Origin: Lophius americanus
Taxonomy: Eukaryota > Chordata > Actinopteri > Lophiiformes > Lophiidae
Length of the DNA stretch: 64,000 nt
Reading direction: 5' to 3'
Assembly: GCA_037951165.1 (NCBI GenBank)
Contig: JBBDHG010000019.1
Location: 11,820,001 to 11,884,000, forward strand
A program made the translations under genes and the position numbers. The notes under the pieces are model-generated. The model was not told the origin of the DNA, ran no database searches, and saw nothing but the letters and a program-made list of their open reading frames with translations. Positions 1 to 19,297 of this stretch are shown here, piece after piece. Position 1 is the first letter of the stretch. Each line of letters begins with the position of its first letter.

Positions 1-1540
1 TGTTGCCCAAGGTTCATGAGGAGCCAAAAGATAATCCCTTAAGCAGGCCCATTGTGACTGCCAATGGGACTATCGCAGGACCAACCTCACAGTTCATACA
101 CTATCATTTATAAATGGTAAGTACATGAGCTACCCTCATGTGATTGCTATGGATGTTGAAGCTTTATACACTAATATTGACCACTCCGATGTCTGTAGAG
201 CAGTCAGTATATATCTGTCTAACAGAGAGTTAGACAGACGGGATGACTCCTTCGACATAGTGAGGTCACAGAGTGAGTTTTGAATAATAAGGGTTTCATA
301 TTTCAGATAAACACTTGAGACAATATAACGGTACCGGCATGGAGGCTAGCTTTGCCCCAGAATATTAAAGACTGTGGGAATTGGAATATGTATTTATTTT
401 TGGCAATATTTGAATGTACTGCAGGTTTATAGATGACATCTTTCTTATGCACAAGGGCAGTCATAAACACTTGATAACTTTCTACAGTTCCCTCAATGCT
501 GCCACTAAGAATATCAAACTCTATCTTGAATACTGTTAAGAGAGGACAAATCATCTATGAAGGAAATTATGATAAATTACAAACTAAACTGTTTTGAAAA
601 CCCACTGACGGTAATTCCTTGTGGGCACTATGGATTTTTTCATCCACTCCATCTCGAAAACAATATTCCCTTTTGCCAGTTGCAAAATGCATAGGCTCAA
701 GTTATGACAGGACAATTTTGGAATAAATCATACGGAAAGACCATCATCCCCACAGTTCAGACGAAGGCAGCATCCATAGAAAGACAGCGCCTCCTACAGC
801 AATCAAAAAGACAAAAGGTGAATCGGGTTTACACTTTGTCTCACGTTTTAGCTAAGAGGCTCATCAGATTATACGGATGATAATTACTAAATGGGAACTC
901 CTCAGTAGTGATGTATCTCTGAATGGGATTTCCCAATTCCCTCCTATCTTCTATAGTAAACAAGCCCCTACCGTCAAGGACAGAGGGGCACCTCTGTCCT
1001 TGTCTTCCAGCCAAAAATTCTGATCTCTGGCTGAGGAGACCCACAGGTACATTCAAATGCATGCTGTCAAGGTGTAACCACCGCTCAACCATAAAACAAC
1101 AGAAGAAGTTTCAAGATCTCATGACTTAACAACTTATAAAAACAGACACTTCATTTATTGCAACTCAGTGTTGTATACCACTTAACGTGACCCTGTAAAT
1201 GTTTTTACATCGGACGCACTGAGAGGAGATTATGAGACAGAGTGGCAGAACAAAAACATACCATAAGAAGTAACAACTTGAGCAATCATATGGCATGCCA
1301 CTTACAAACCATTCATGATGGAAATGATAGTCTTTAATGGTTGGATGGCATTGGTTTAGCGGAGCAGCCCATCAAAGGAGGAGATCTTTTGAATAAACAT
1401 TTTGGATTTTTTGTGAATGATGCCCAATGCTCCAGGCTTGTATGAAGAAAAAGATTTTAGACCTTTATTACAAACCGGTCAGTTTTTTTCAGTAGTGAAT
1501 AAAAAAATGTGGATTGTGAATTTTGCTGTGATAATTTTTT
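1..1540 (+). mobile_element. Penelope-like element, decayed: reverse transcriptase plus GIY-YIG endonuclease (5' end off window)
   Basis: A retroelement remnant, readable only by switching among the three plus-strand frames. At the left edge LPKVHEEP and SRPIVTANGTIAGPTSQF match the start of the Penelope-type RT core. DVEALYTNIDHSDVC (about 150-195) matches the first catalytic-aspartate block. RFIDDIFLMHKG (423-458) is the F/Y-x-DD catalytic box. Weaker similarity continues through a KPTD-like block near 590. From about 1165 VVYHLT-PCKCFYIGRTERRL gives the GIY-YIG signature, with the middle cysteine codon now TGA. It is followed by RVAEQKHTIRSNNLSNHMAC and a terminal GLYEEKDFRPLL near 1435-1470. 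Stops and frameshifts are numerous, so the copy is dead. The RT/GIY-YIG combination is diagnostic of Penelope-like elements; the subgroup (Poseidon or Neptune) is not resolved. Confidence 0.85.
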
Positions 1541-1749
1541 TTCCACATATTTAATGTAATATATTTAATTTATTTAAGTGTATTGTCTCATTTCTGGGTG
1601 CCAAAATGGTGCAGATGGAGTCATACACTGCTTAATATTATAAGTTAGCTTTACTTAAAAATCATGGGAATCTGCTTACTTAAAATAACTAACTAAATGT
1701 TGATTATTATATTTAAATTTTTAAAAGTGGAAAAAAAATGCATATTTCA

Positions 1750-1945
1750 ATCCATCCATTTTCTGCCGCTTGTCCAGAGTCGGTTGGCCTTGGCAGCAGG
1801 CTTAGAAAGGTTTTCTGGACTAATCAGATACCAAAACCACCTCGACTGGTTCACTTAGATGTGATTTTCCAACGGCTCCACTCCGGGCTCCCTCCAGATG
1901 TCTGAACTCAGCCCCATATCTCTTAAGGTAAGACCAGCAACCCTA
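1750..1945 (-). mobile_element. 3' end of a teleost non-LTR retrotransposon, internally deleted
   Basis: Plus-strand start CCATCCATTTTCTGCCGCTT, and minus-strand reading RVAGLTLRDMGLSSDIWREP, match the widespread fish LINE tail. In the intact form this encodes an arginine-rich C-terminus and ends in a CGGAAGAAGATGGATGG-like sequence. About 150 bases of the usual C-terminus are missing in the middle and a stop interrupts the frame. The clade name is not certain to me. Confidence 0.6.
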
Positions 1946-9700
<7,755 letters not shown>

Positions 9701-10882
9701 GGGGCTGATTTACTAAGATCCCAAATAACGTGTGCTAAATTGTGCGTGCATTGTAACAAATTGCACGTTTGGATGCGCGTAAGTCTACTAATCTAAGATC
9801 TACTAAGAATAATTGTATAACTATGAATAACAACAGATGCAAACATGGTGGAGGTGGAGGTACTATTTAAATGAGGGTCTTGCGTTTTTTACCGGTTTCC
9901 GCCTTAGAGGGTTTGGACGGAGAGCTGAGTGACAGCACAAGCAAGCACAAATTAAATTTAAGGCGATGCAGGGCCCCCCTTAGCCAAATTGGCGCCCTAA
10001 GTGGAATTTGGTTATGGTGCCCCCTCATGACATCAATGAATGACAATAAAGAATGTCTCTGGGAAATCAGCTTCATGTCCAGTTGGAGCGTTTACTAAAA
10101 ATGAATGACTGAATGAATGAATGTCAAGTTGAGGCAGAGACTCTCCTCGTCTCTCTATCCAGTGCTGTAATGGAACCTTAGGTGAATTACGCAAATATTT
10201 TTACTTTAATTAGCCTTTTATTTTAACATACCTTCATGTGAAGCTGTGAATATCTCTGTATCTTGCGTGCTCTATCCCTCACTCTGTCTCACATGCTCTC
10301 TCTATATATATCCACAGACAGGTGGTGCGCTGCGTGACCGTGCTTAAAATATTGTTGACACTATGTGTGACCACCACACATTTCCCCCCGGCTAATGATA
10401 AAATAAATATAAATGTTTGGCAATGTTGTGAAACAAACAGCAGGCAACTACAATCTGGGGCACTGTTCTCTGGGCGGTGTATAGTAATGCTCCTCCAGTA
10501 CGGTTCGAACTGAACGTCATTCAGTATGCCAAACTATGTCCGTCTGCAATGCCGTGCCGATTAGCAACTTCCTTTTAAACTTATTAAATACAGACGCAAT
10601 GACAAATACTGCAATTTTTTACGCGCTAAGTAAATCACATTACCTTGGCTAAGTTAACCTTTTTCATCTACTCCTCTCAGTATTTTACACGCTCAGGTAG
10701 ATATGCCCGATATTCTATATTCATTAAGGCAAACATACTAACTGGACAGTGTGTGTTATTTTAGACGTTTTGCAGACGCAATCCTTACTGCTCAGTGTTA
10801 GTAGTGTTAGTGGTCATTGTTTTGCTGTAGCTATCAAGATTGCCCACCTTTATGCACATGCAAACTTTTGATAAATCAGGAC
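9701..10882. mobile_element. candidate non-autonomous DNA transposon, ~1.2 kb
   Basis: Left end GGGGCTGATTTACTAAGATC and right end TTTTGATAAATCAGGACC form imperfect inverted termini (GGxxCTGATTTA core). Subterminal GTGCGTGCATTGTAAC-like and ACGCGCTAAGTAAATCAC motifs resemble the ends of a fish DNA-transposon type seen widely. No transposase frame and no clear target-site duplication were found. The superfamily is unknown and the outer boundaries could be two separate elements. Confidence 0.4.
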
Positions 10883-12459
10883 CTATGTAACTGTGTTAAC
10901 CTGTGTGCATCCCTATATTATTACCTCCATTAAGGAGGCTGGAGTCCCTGAACAGAAACGCAGAAGTAGAAGGTGCAAGAGTCAAGGACAGACAGATAGT
11001 TCCAGACTATTTGAGAGGTACTGACAGAGTTTGTTGGAGTTTTTAATAGAGTAGAGGCTAGCAATCACTCATAAATAAATGGACAAACCTTCATGAAATG
11101 TTGTTAAATAAAGTGATTAAACTTATTCTGATCACATTAATTCCTAACTTAAATACTACCGTGCCTTGGCAGTGGTTTGGCCTTTCTTGGCTCTTTTTCT
11201 GGTATACATTTGGTATGGTTCGCCCAAATATTTAATGCATATACATTTCTTAGATTAGGAGGGGTTTAAAAAAGTGCATAAATCCTCACCTTGTGTGTTA
11301 CTCCTATCACTATCCTTAACCTCTCCAGCAGATCTGGCTCAGGTTTCTATTTCGATTAAACTTTGCTCACTTCCAGGCGACATTTACCTGAGAGGGCAGC
11401 TGATATTTTCACAATGTGATTGCAGGCATAGGTCAATGAAATACAGATACAGCTGCCACACGGCCATTTCATATAGTCTGAGGCAGCAAGAGAGGTGAAG
11501 ACCACCCTGAACTAAAGGTGCTCACATTCAGTAGAGGAGGGGGAGATGAACTCTATCAGAGCTTCAAAATGTATATCTGAATACTTGGAAGCTGGTTTTC
11601 TTTAAAGTTTTGTTCATCCAGACAATAAAAAACGTTTTGTGTCCAATTTAATCTTTCTTTGTAATCAAAATATTTTATGAGTCTGATCAACATCTACCAC
11701 ACTATAAAAATACTTGAAAATCATGTTCCTAGTACAACATCTGTAGTTTCAATTTATGTCTTATTTTCGTTGTTTGGGGCCACAACAATACTAATTATTT
11801 TGTTATTTACTGCCAACGTGTTGCTCTATACTTCAAACACATAGCACAGACAGGTTCCACCACATACACATAATACACATATACACTCAAAGTTATTGTG
11901 TTTAACAGCTGAACTCCCCCAAAATACTGATTTAGTGACGATTCAATGAAATATCAATGAAGCTGAAATGAGACTCATATAAACCATCACGGATAAAATC
12001 TCCCATAGATTATTTCAAAACTTCTTCTCTGCATTATTCAAAAATAATTCAACAATAATGAAGAGTTAAAAAAGGATAAAGAATATTTATTACATGCAAT
12101 AACAGCATGTTTACAAGTATTTGTACTAACTAGTTCATGTCTTGCTGTTCCTGTTTCGCTGACAGACTCCCAATATTCTTACTTTTGTTGTTGACTACAA
12201 ATAGCAGGATATTAGAGCTGCTAATGGATCTAATAGCCTACCTAATACCCAGTAGTTCATCTCAAAATTATTTTGCTAATAATATCTGGCCAAGTTCCGA
12301 AGCGAAGGCCTTTGGAAATCTTAAGGGGATTTTGTTACCGATTAGTGTGCCCTTATCATTAAAGGTTTACCCTTTATCGACTTATTCTATTGACCTTGAA
12401 GTAAATGTGTCGAACAATTAGAAATAGATAAATGGTTGACTGCATGGAGATAAATCACC
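10883..12459. other. intronic DNA without identified elements
   Basis: No repeat, RNA gene or exon recognised on either strand. Confidence 0.5.
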
Positions 12460-12880
12460 TGCCAGTGTTCTACTGACCAGAAGCTCTTTGCCACTCCTCA
12501 GTCAAAACCAAGAACCAGAGGTAACCGGGCCTTTGCAGTAGCAGGCCCAAACCTGTGGAACAGTCTACCTATTCACATCAGAATGGCACAGAGCCTTGAA
12601 ATTTTTTACGTTTTTTAGCACCTTTCTTCTCTGGCATTTAATTCAGGTTGAGCTTTGACATTTCTATTAAATTTTCTCCTTCAATGTTTATGTTAATGCT
12701 CATTTTATGTCATTTTTATCATTTTATCTTGCCCGATTTCTAACTAATTATTTGATCTGTTTTTATTCTTGTAATTTATGCTTTTTTTTTTTTGTCAGTC
12801 GTATCTGTTCAGCACTTCGGTCAACTCATTTTGGTTATTTAAATGTGTTATATGAAAAAAGTTTAGTTATCTATATCTCA
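12460..12880 (+). mobile_element. L2/CR1-group LINE, C-terminus and 3'UTR fragment
   Basis: Plus-strand reading LFATPQSKPRTRGNRAFAVA then GPNLWNSLPIHIRMAQSLE matches the C-terminal block common to fish L2/CR1-group LINEs (R-T-K-G-x-R-A-F-x-x-x-x-P-x-L-W-N-x-L-P). About 250 bases later the 3'UTR ends with CTGTTCAGCACTTCGGTCAA and a T-T-T-A-A-A-T-G-T-G-T-T-A-T-A-T-G-A stretch. This is the usual tail before the terminal short repeat. It is 5'-truncated, as expected for target-primed insertions. Confidence 0.75.
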
Positions 12881-14352
12881 ATTTCTATTAGAAAGATTTG
12901 TTATGAGATTTGTTATAAAATGCATATTTGAGATTGATTTTTAATGTCTTGTATTTCAAAACAATTTTACTTTTATTATTTTCTCTTCTTGTCCTCCTAA
13001 TGTAGATGCAACTCACTCCCATTTGCACACTGGCCTCCAATACCATAGAGGCTCATGAATCAGCTCTGGTGTTGCTCCACTGATAACTCATTACATCGCA
13101 GCCTTTTCATTACATGCAGGCTGATATAGGTTGAACCCATGTTGGATTAAGGCTTAGAATAACTCAAAGGCAAAGGGCAAATGTGTTAAGGCACTCTGCC
13201 AAACTAGGTGATAACCACTTGTGCGCCAACCGCAGTGTAAAAGTGTATGAAATGTTAAGATCTATGCTTCTTCTGTAACATCTAGCATGCAAAAACCTGG
13301 GTCAAATATCACAAATGTTAAACATAATGTTACTAGACTTGAAATAATCTGTTAAGGCCATGAAAAAAAGAATCCTAAAAATAGGTAGGTCTTGAGATAA
13401 AAATCAAGAAGTAAGTGCAAAAACTCACTGCTCTTTTATTGTGTAGTGTTCTGACAATTCTCTTTAATGTACTAACTTTAATATTTTTTATTCTATATAT
13501 AATCTCTGTTGCTATAATGTATACTGATAACAAAAAATCTGGTATGAACCTATAGTTTATAGAGGTTATCTGATTTTACTTCTGTGTTGCTGAGTATCTA
13601 CCTTTTTTTTTAAGTGAACTTAGTGGACAAGTACCGCCGCTTAAAATTTTTCATACTAGAGATCATTACTGTTTTGAGAAACATGTTTTTATTGACACAT
13701 TTACTTTAACGTTTTCAGTAAGTAATGGCTCAATTATTGTTGTGTTTGTGATGCTGTGGTTGCATGTCATGATGTGACGACCCATTTCAGAAAATGTGTT
13801 GTCAGTCGCTTAATGATATTCATGCTTATGATGCGCTAGGGTTATGATGTGTGATCCGGATGCCCTGCCTTTCACCTTATGGATAAGTAAATAAATGTGG
13901 CATAATTTTATCACCCACATGCAGCCCATACATCCACACGAGCAATGGACCAAATATTTTAGTCACAAGGCTTATCTTCCCTGAACACAGGCTATTTTAT
14001 AGATTATGTGCAGGTACTGAACCTGTCACGTGACGCACTGATTAAGGGCTAGCAGGAATAAATGGTTTGAGACTGAATGACTGAGCTGTGAGTATAGCCT
14101 TTGGCCATAGGGAGTGGTCGTCAAAACGCAGCCTATATAATTCTCTTATAGAAACCATTCAAATCAAAATAAAAACAGGAATATGGTGCAGACTTCATTA
14201 TCTGGCTTTGTTTTTGTGTGCACGTGGGATTTTTTGGTTGGGTTTATTTGTTGAATGTTATCAAGCCATGCCCCGCACAGCGGTAGGAAATCTATAGAAC
14301 TTAGACAGGATTCGATCCAAGCCTGTGAATAATTGGCAGGTTTGAAGTTCAT

Positions 14353-14399
14353 CCAGCCATAGAGGCCCATGTGTTTACATTACCAATGGGCCTCTCTGG
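14353..14399. repeat. inverted repeat with 10-bp perfect stem plus 4-bp outer stem
   Basis: AGAGGCCCAT (14361-14370) pairs with ATGGGCCTCT (14386-14395). Outside it CCAG (14353-14356) pairs with CTGG (14396-14399), leaving CCAT as a one-sided bulge. The loop is 15 bases. Confidence 0.75.
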
Positions 14400-14545
14400 C
14401 ATACAAAAGATGTGGACACCAAAAATACTAAATGAAAGGAAAGGATATATTGTTCTTACAGTGCAAAAGAATAGCTTTTGCAATGGCATAGCTTCATACT
14501 ATCAGGGTAGAATCCCTCAAAGGACCATATTAAGGAATACACATC

Positions 14546-14625
14546 TATTAACTATATATAATATAGTTATTATATATAGTATATAATATAGTATATTATA
14601 TTAGTATTATAACATAGATAAATAT
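14546..14625. repeat. AT-rich quasi-palindromic tract
   Basis: Alternating TATATAATATAG/CTATATATAA-type units without a strict period. Low complexity and probably slippage-derived. Confidence 0.7.
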
Positions 14626-16329
14626 AATAATATTAACTACAACTAAGTCCTAGTGGGTCCTAGACTCATTTATTTTCATTGTTAGTAACATTTTGCATAT
14701 TATGTGTGAATAATCTGTGATTAAACAATATTTTAGATTTAAAAGGCAATATCCTCATAATATTACTGTAACACCAAGAAAACATTCAAGGGAATCTGTT
14801 CAAGAAATCTTAAATAACTACTGAAAATTTTTTCAAATTTGATCAAGTAGTGATGAGAGATTACAAGCTATTCACAATTTATTTTTGTGAACATTTTTAA
14901 TTGCATATGTAAACAAACTGCTGTATTATGTGCATAATGACATTATCTTTCAGGCACATTACAAAATTGGAACCAACATCAGCAGGTGTGCTTTTTTGGT
15001 CAGAGTTTACTAACTGTTTTCGTAGTGACCCATATATAGGCCTTTGGGGTTTAATTCCTGAACAGTCTGAAGGTCGGGACACTCTGGGCTTCATGACTGG
15101 TTGACAACTTCTCCTCAGGAAGGAGAATTTTCCCAGTCCACCTGTTATTGAACGGGCACATTGTTTTTTTTCGATCTCCCACCGAGATGATCCCAGAGCT
15201 GTCCCAGGCAAATCCTGGTAAAATTCCAAAATTCCTTCACTTCCAGGATAAGCTGAAGGTCCTGAATCTAACTGGCATGTACTTTGATTTTGGCACTATG
15301 TGCTTCTGGTAAAGGGTTAAAGGACTGTAATATATAGTAGAGGCTGCACTGCAAGGTGCCACCTGACCCGTGAGAAAAAGGATCTCAGATTCAAGGGAGC
15401 ACAGGTCTTAATCTATCCTGATTTCAGCTCCAGATTGATCTAAAAGCGATGTCAGTTTGACGCTGTAAAAAAGAAGCTCTGGGACTTTGACATAAAATGT
15501 TATCTCTATCTTACCCAGCCATACTGAGAGACATTATTAACCGTAAACCTAGGCAGTTTCACTGTCCTGAAGAAGCCAAGGCATTCCCCAAAGATCTGTC
15601 CTGATCCCGCCATTGTTGATGTCTCCTTCCTTTCCCTTTGCCTCTCGACCTAGCTTTAAATGTAGAGTTTCACTAAATTCCTAATTTGTCATGACGGTAC
15701 CATAATTATTTAGTTGATGGGACCTGTTAACTCTTTGTGCTACAGCAGCGTATTGTTAAACTGGATTGTTATTACCCAGTCGATAAGTTTTTGTCTATGT
15801 TTGCCATAAAGCACAAACAATATTGTATGACATGACAAAATGAAAATTGTAAGAGTACGATTTTTTTATATCTATTTTTTTTTTCTTGATCAATTTAATT
15901 GAAAGGCCTACATAATGGGAAGTGACTTTTTGTTGGATATATATCAAGTTTTTTCTAGAGAGTGATAGTCTATGTCTATTTGATTGTGATTCCGTTGATA
16001 AGTCTCGGTTGGTCATAACCTCAGCACGTTGATCATATGTTCTGACACAATGCCTAAATTTAACACACACTATCCCTGCAAAACATGCAGACTGCACGCC
16101 AACGTGCTTTATGTTGTTGTTTTGCCAGCTGGTGATTATTTTCTCCTGCTGTTGTTGTATATCTGTTCAGGTGTGATGGTGTATGTGTGTTAGTGTGTTT
16201 TTGTGGTGTATGTGTGTTGGTCCATCTGTGTGTGTATTCTATGGTCTCCTGCCATCTACCCCTCACTCTCAGCTGTCTGCTATTCTAAATTTAGATTTTA
16301 TATCAATGTAATTTCATGAATATTTAATT

Positions 16330-16640
16330 TCAGTATTTCCATCTCTCTATGATTAACACACCAATAAGTCCTCATATCATTAATCTGAAGATCAGAAACC
16401 ACTCCCCAAAATTGATTTATTAAGTGCCTGGCTTGTGTATAATAAACCCGCTGTAATTATACTCTCAGAGACCTGGCTGAATAAGATTATTCATGACAAT
16501 AAACTAAAACTGGATAATTATGGTCCGTACAGAGATGTTAGAGGGTCTAGAGGAGGAGGTGTGTCTAAATATGTCTCCTCAGCTCTCCTCTGAAATGATC
16601 ACACCAAAGGTTGACCCTATGCACTTTTAATGCCTCTTTA
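16330..16640 (+). mobile_element. LINE fragment, apurinic-endonuclease domain
   Basis: The plus-strand reading YNKPAVIILSETWLNKIIHD followed by LDNYGPYRDVRGSRGGGVSKYV matches the start of the AP-endonuclease domain of L2/CR1-group LINEs. The S-E-T-W-L motif carries the catalytic glutamate. Just upstream NLKIRNHSPKLIY corresponds to the N-A-R-S-L-x-x-K-I-D block. Stops follow 'SSALL'. No matching reverse transcriptase follows, so this is an isolated internal fragment. Confidence 0.7.
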
Positions 16641-16854
16641 TTAAACTAAAGCTACATTAAAACAAACAATTGACTTTAGGTAATAAATACAAACTTTCAA
16701 ATAATACCCGTCTATGTTCTATGTTAAGCCTGCTTCTTGAAATACCCTCCGCCGCTGCTTCCCAGGCATTGGTAATTAACAGTTGATAATGGAAACGCTC
16801 AATAAGTGGACTCATTCCTCTGGCTGAGTTGAGAGCTCTACATCTAAAAATGTT

Positions 16855-16996
16855 ATTTCTATATTGGCCATAAAAACCTACCCCTGCTCCCTCGGGGATG
16901 GGTTAAATGCGGAGATAAATTTCACAACGTTTTACTGTTAGTATGTATTGTGTAACATGATAAATAAAGGAAAAATTATTATTATTATTATTATTA
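16855..16996 (+). mobile_element. SINE 3' tail ending in (ATT)n
   Basis: CCCTGCTCCCTCGGGGATGG, GTTAAATGCGGAGATAAATT and TAAATAAAGGAAAAATTATT match the familiar fish SINE tail (GGGATGGGTTAAATGCAGAG...ATAAAG(ATT)n). The same tail appears inverted near 62130. The tRNA-derived head is not present here. The 16975-16996 ATT run is the element's own terminal repeat. Confidence 0.65.
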
Positions 16997-18727
16997 AAAG
17001 GAACTACTGGCTGTATCTAATGGTTTGAATCTGTCATGGCTCAATAGGAAATCATTAAACAGAGTGACCGATAGGAGACAAAAAAACAGAGATGATTGAG
17101 GAGAGACAGTATGAAAAGCGACTCGTTGTTTGTCTTTATTTCAGCTTGATGTGACCATGAATGACATGAAATTTATGATTTCATATGAAGTCTAATCCAA
17201 CCTTTCTCAACCACTAGCTTTGTCGAGGATTAATTAAAAAAACTCCTCTGATGTTGGTAGAATCATAGAATTAATACAATTTTTAAAATCTAATAGAAAT
17301 GCAGGTCATTACCCAGCTATGTCTGTTTTGTAAAGAAAGGCTTCAGAAAAATGAATCTGAGCCATCAAGTTCATCAACCGGTGCAGCTTAGTATCAAAGG
17401 TAGTAAAGGCCTGCAGCACAACAAAGAAAAGTATAAGGACAGCTACGTGCTTAATGCTTTCAAACAGGGGTGGACTGGCACAAAGTAATGGCCTGGGAAT
17501 CTGCCAACAGTCAGCCTATTCTCCAGACAAAGAATTTCTGAGAATGTTGAGATAATGAAATACTCCATTAAAAAAAAAAAAACGCTAGATCCTCTGGAGA
17601 GCAATCAACCTACGTGACCCTTGAGAACGGTTAAAAAAGGCACATGCAAGACTAGCGGCTATACTGAAGAAGCTGTGGTTCCATTGTTAATTGGTTGCTG
17701 CTAGAATAAAAGCTGGACCCACCAATAAAATGATACTACCTACAAATAATACGGGTCACTTGAATAAAATTATAATTCATTAGATTTGACACACAATGTT
17801 TAAGGGCATCAGAATTGAACGATAAAATGAACAGTACAAAAATCAATAGACAAACTCCAAAACTTTTGCCAATTTACTTAACCACATGTCTGATGTGCTC
17901 TAACATGCGCCACCTCCCTTGTACTCACTCCCTAAGAGAAGACACCCGACTGCCCATGAGATTATTCTTATAACTTTTGCAGGACCAAAAGAAAATGGGC
18001 CTCAGCATATCTTTGGTTATGCACTTCCCCTCTCTGAGTGATGGGTGTAATGTTTCTCATTCCAGTAATGAACCAGCTGCTGTCTGTAAGTTCAGTAAAT
18101 GTCATACAAAGAGAGCAGGGGAGGGATTTTCTTTCAAAAAGCGAAAAAAGCTATCTGGCCCTAGACTTGTTTAGCTTTAATGTTGTTTAAAAATGGCATA
18201 TGTGGGAGTTGTGGAAGTAGGATACAATTTATCTTATATATCCATATTAAATCACATTTTTCGTAATTTTTTCCTCTCAAAATATTTAAACAGATATTAG
18301 AAAATGCGATATGTAAGCAGATGTGGTATAATGAAATATTATTTTTTAAGGGGGCCCTGCATACTTTTTTGATGTAGATTATTTGATTAATACTGATATT
18401 TATTTCAGTTTCCTTAAAAAACAAATTTCAAGGGTTGGCTATAACGCAGGTTGAAATCATTTAAGGCCTATCTTCATCTTTAGACTCCTGAAGATAAGCA
18501 TTCCGCAGCTTTGATTTGGCCCCTGGAATACCAATTGTTGAACCCTATTTTAAAAGTCATGCCAATATCAGACTTAATGCTGTCAATAATATAAAAGCCC
18601 AACTTAAAAGCTGATGACAGATGATGCTTTGCCAAGGTCACCTCCCCATATACTGACAAAAAGACAAACTCTCAACATCCCTCTGCCATTTTGGTAAATA
18701 TTTGCACACACCCCTCTACTGGTGTAA
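16997..18727. other. intronic DNA without identified elements
   Basis: No exon, transposon or RNA gene recognised. One short poly-A run near 17570. Confidence 0.5.
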
Positions 18728-19297
18728 TGATCCAATTTAGTTAAAGGTCAGTGAGTAGCAATAAACTAAAGGAAATCTATCTTATATTTTACTCTAAAAG
18801 TTCACATTTTAGTCACAAGGGAGAGCTTTTTTATGAAAAAACACTGTTTCTAGACCTATGTCAAAAACCATGTCATGGATCATTTACAAACTTTATACCC
18901 CCATAGACTTTAGTGTGAGGGAGCACTGGATTGATTTTGGGAAACATCAGTTCTATATTTGTGACTACTGGGAGCCTTATCTCTAAAAGTTCTCTGCCAT
19001 AATTTATCAAACATTGTTCGGATTTAGTGCAAATTTGGTTAGTATGAATTTGACTCTATGCGATCTGTCTTGTTTATATCAAATTTTATGGAAATTTTAA
19101 TCTAATAGTTCATATTTTACTCACTTTGGGGACCTACTCCTTTTTTGAATTTTTTTTTTTTTACAAAAAATACTGTGGAAATAACTTAATTTAACTTGAA
19201 TTGAGGGTTACAATCAGAGGGATTGTTTGTACAAAGAGGATAACTGGGGACTTCCCAGTGTAATCCCCTTGCTTGGGCGATTACAGTGTAGGTCTAG
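18728..19297 (+). mobile_element. Helitron-like element, copy A (partial monomer, full monomer, 3' tail)
   Basis: It begins inside a monomer (GATCCAATTTAGTTAAAG...ATCTATCTTATA). It continues through a full monomer with landmarks CATGTCATGGATCATTTACA (from 18870), CATAGACTTTAGTG, and a final GTGCAAATTTGGTTAGTATG. It ends in a tail distinct from the monomers. In the tail GTAATC (19260-19265) pairs with GATTAC (19279-19284), with a further CCT/GGG inner pairing. Eight bases follow, then CTAG (19294-19297) and a T. Hairpin plus CTAG plus T is the canonical Helitron 3' terminus. No Rep/helicase coding is present, so it is non-autonomous. The 5' end (expected TC) is missing or unrecognised. Confidence 0.6.

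Larger units (their letters stand above)
12881..16329. other. intronic DNA with two small inverted repeats
   Basis: No exon or assigned transposon. It contains a GTCACGTGAC palindrome at 14025-14034, a hairpin at 14353-14399, an AT-rich tract at 14546-14625, and a 110-codon open frame at 14897-15229 (minus) with no recognisable domain. Confidence 0.5.

Noticed and set aside
841..1129. Opposed frames of 68-83 codons near 1 kb
   Set aside because: They lie inside the Penelope-like element, whose real reading alternates frames on the plus strand.
14897..15229. 110-codon minus-strand frame
   Set aside because: No recognisable domain and no splice structure; a chance open frame is likely.
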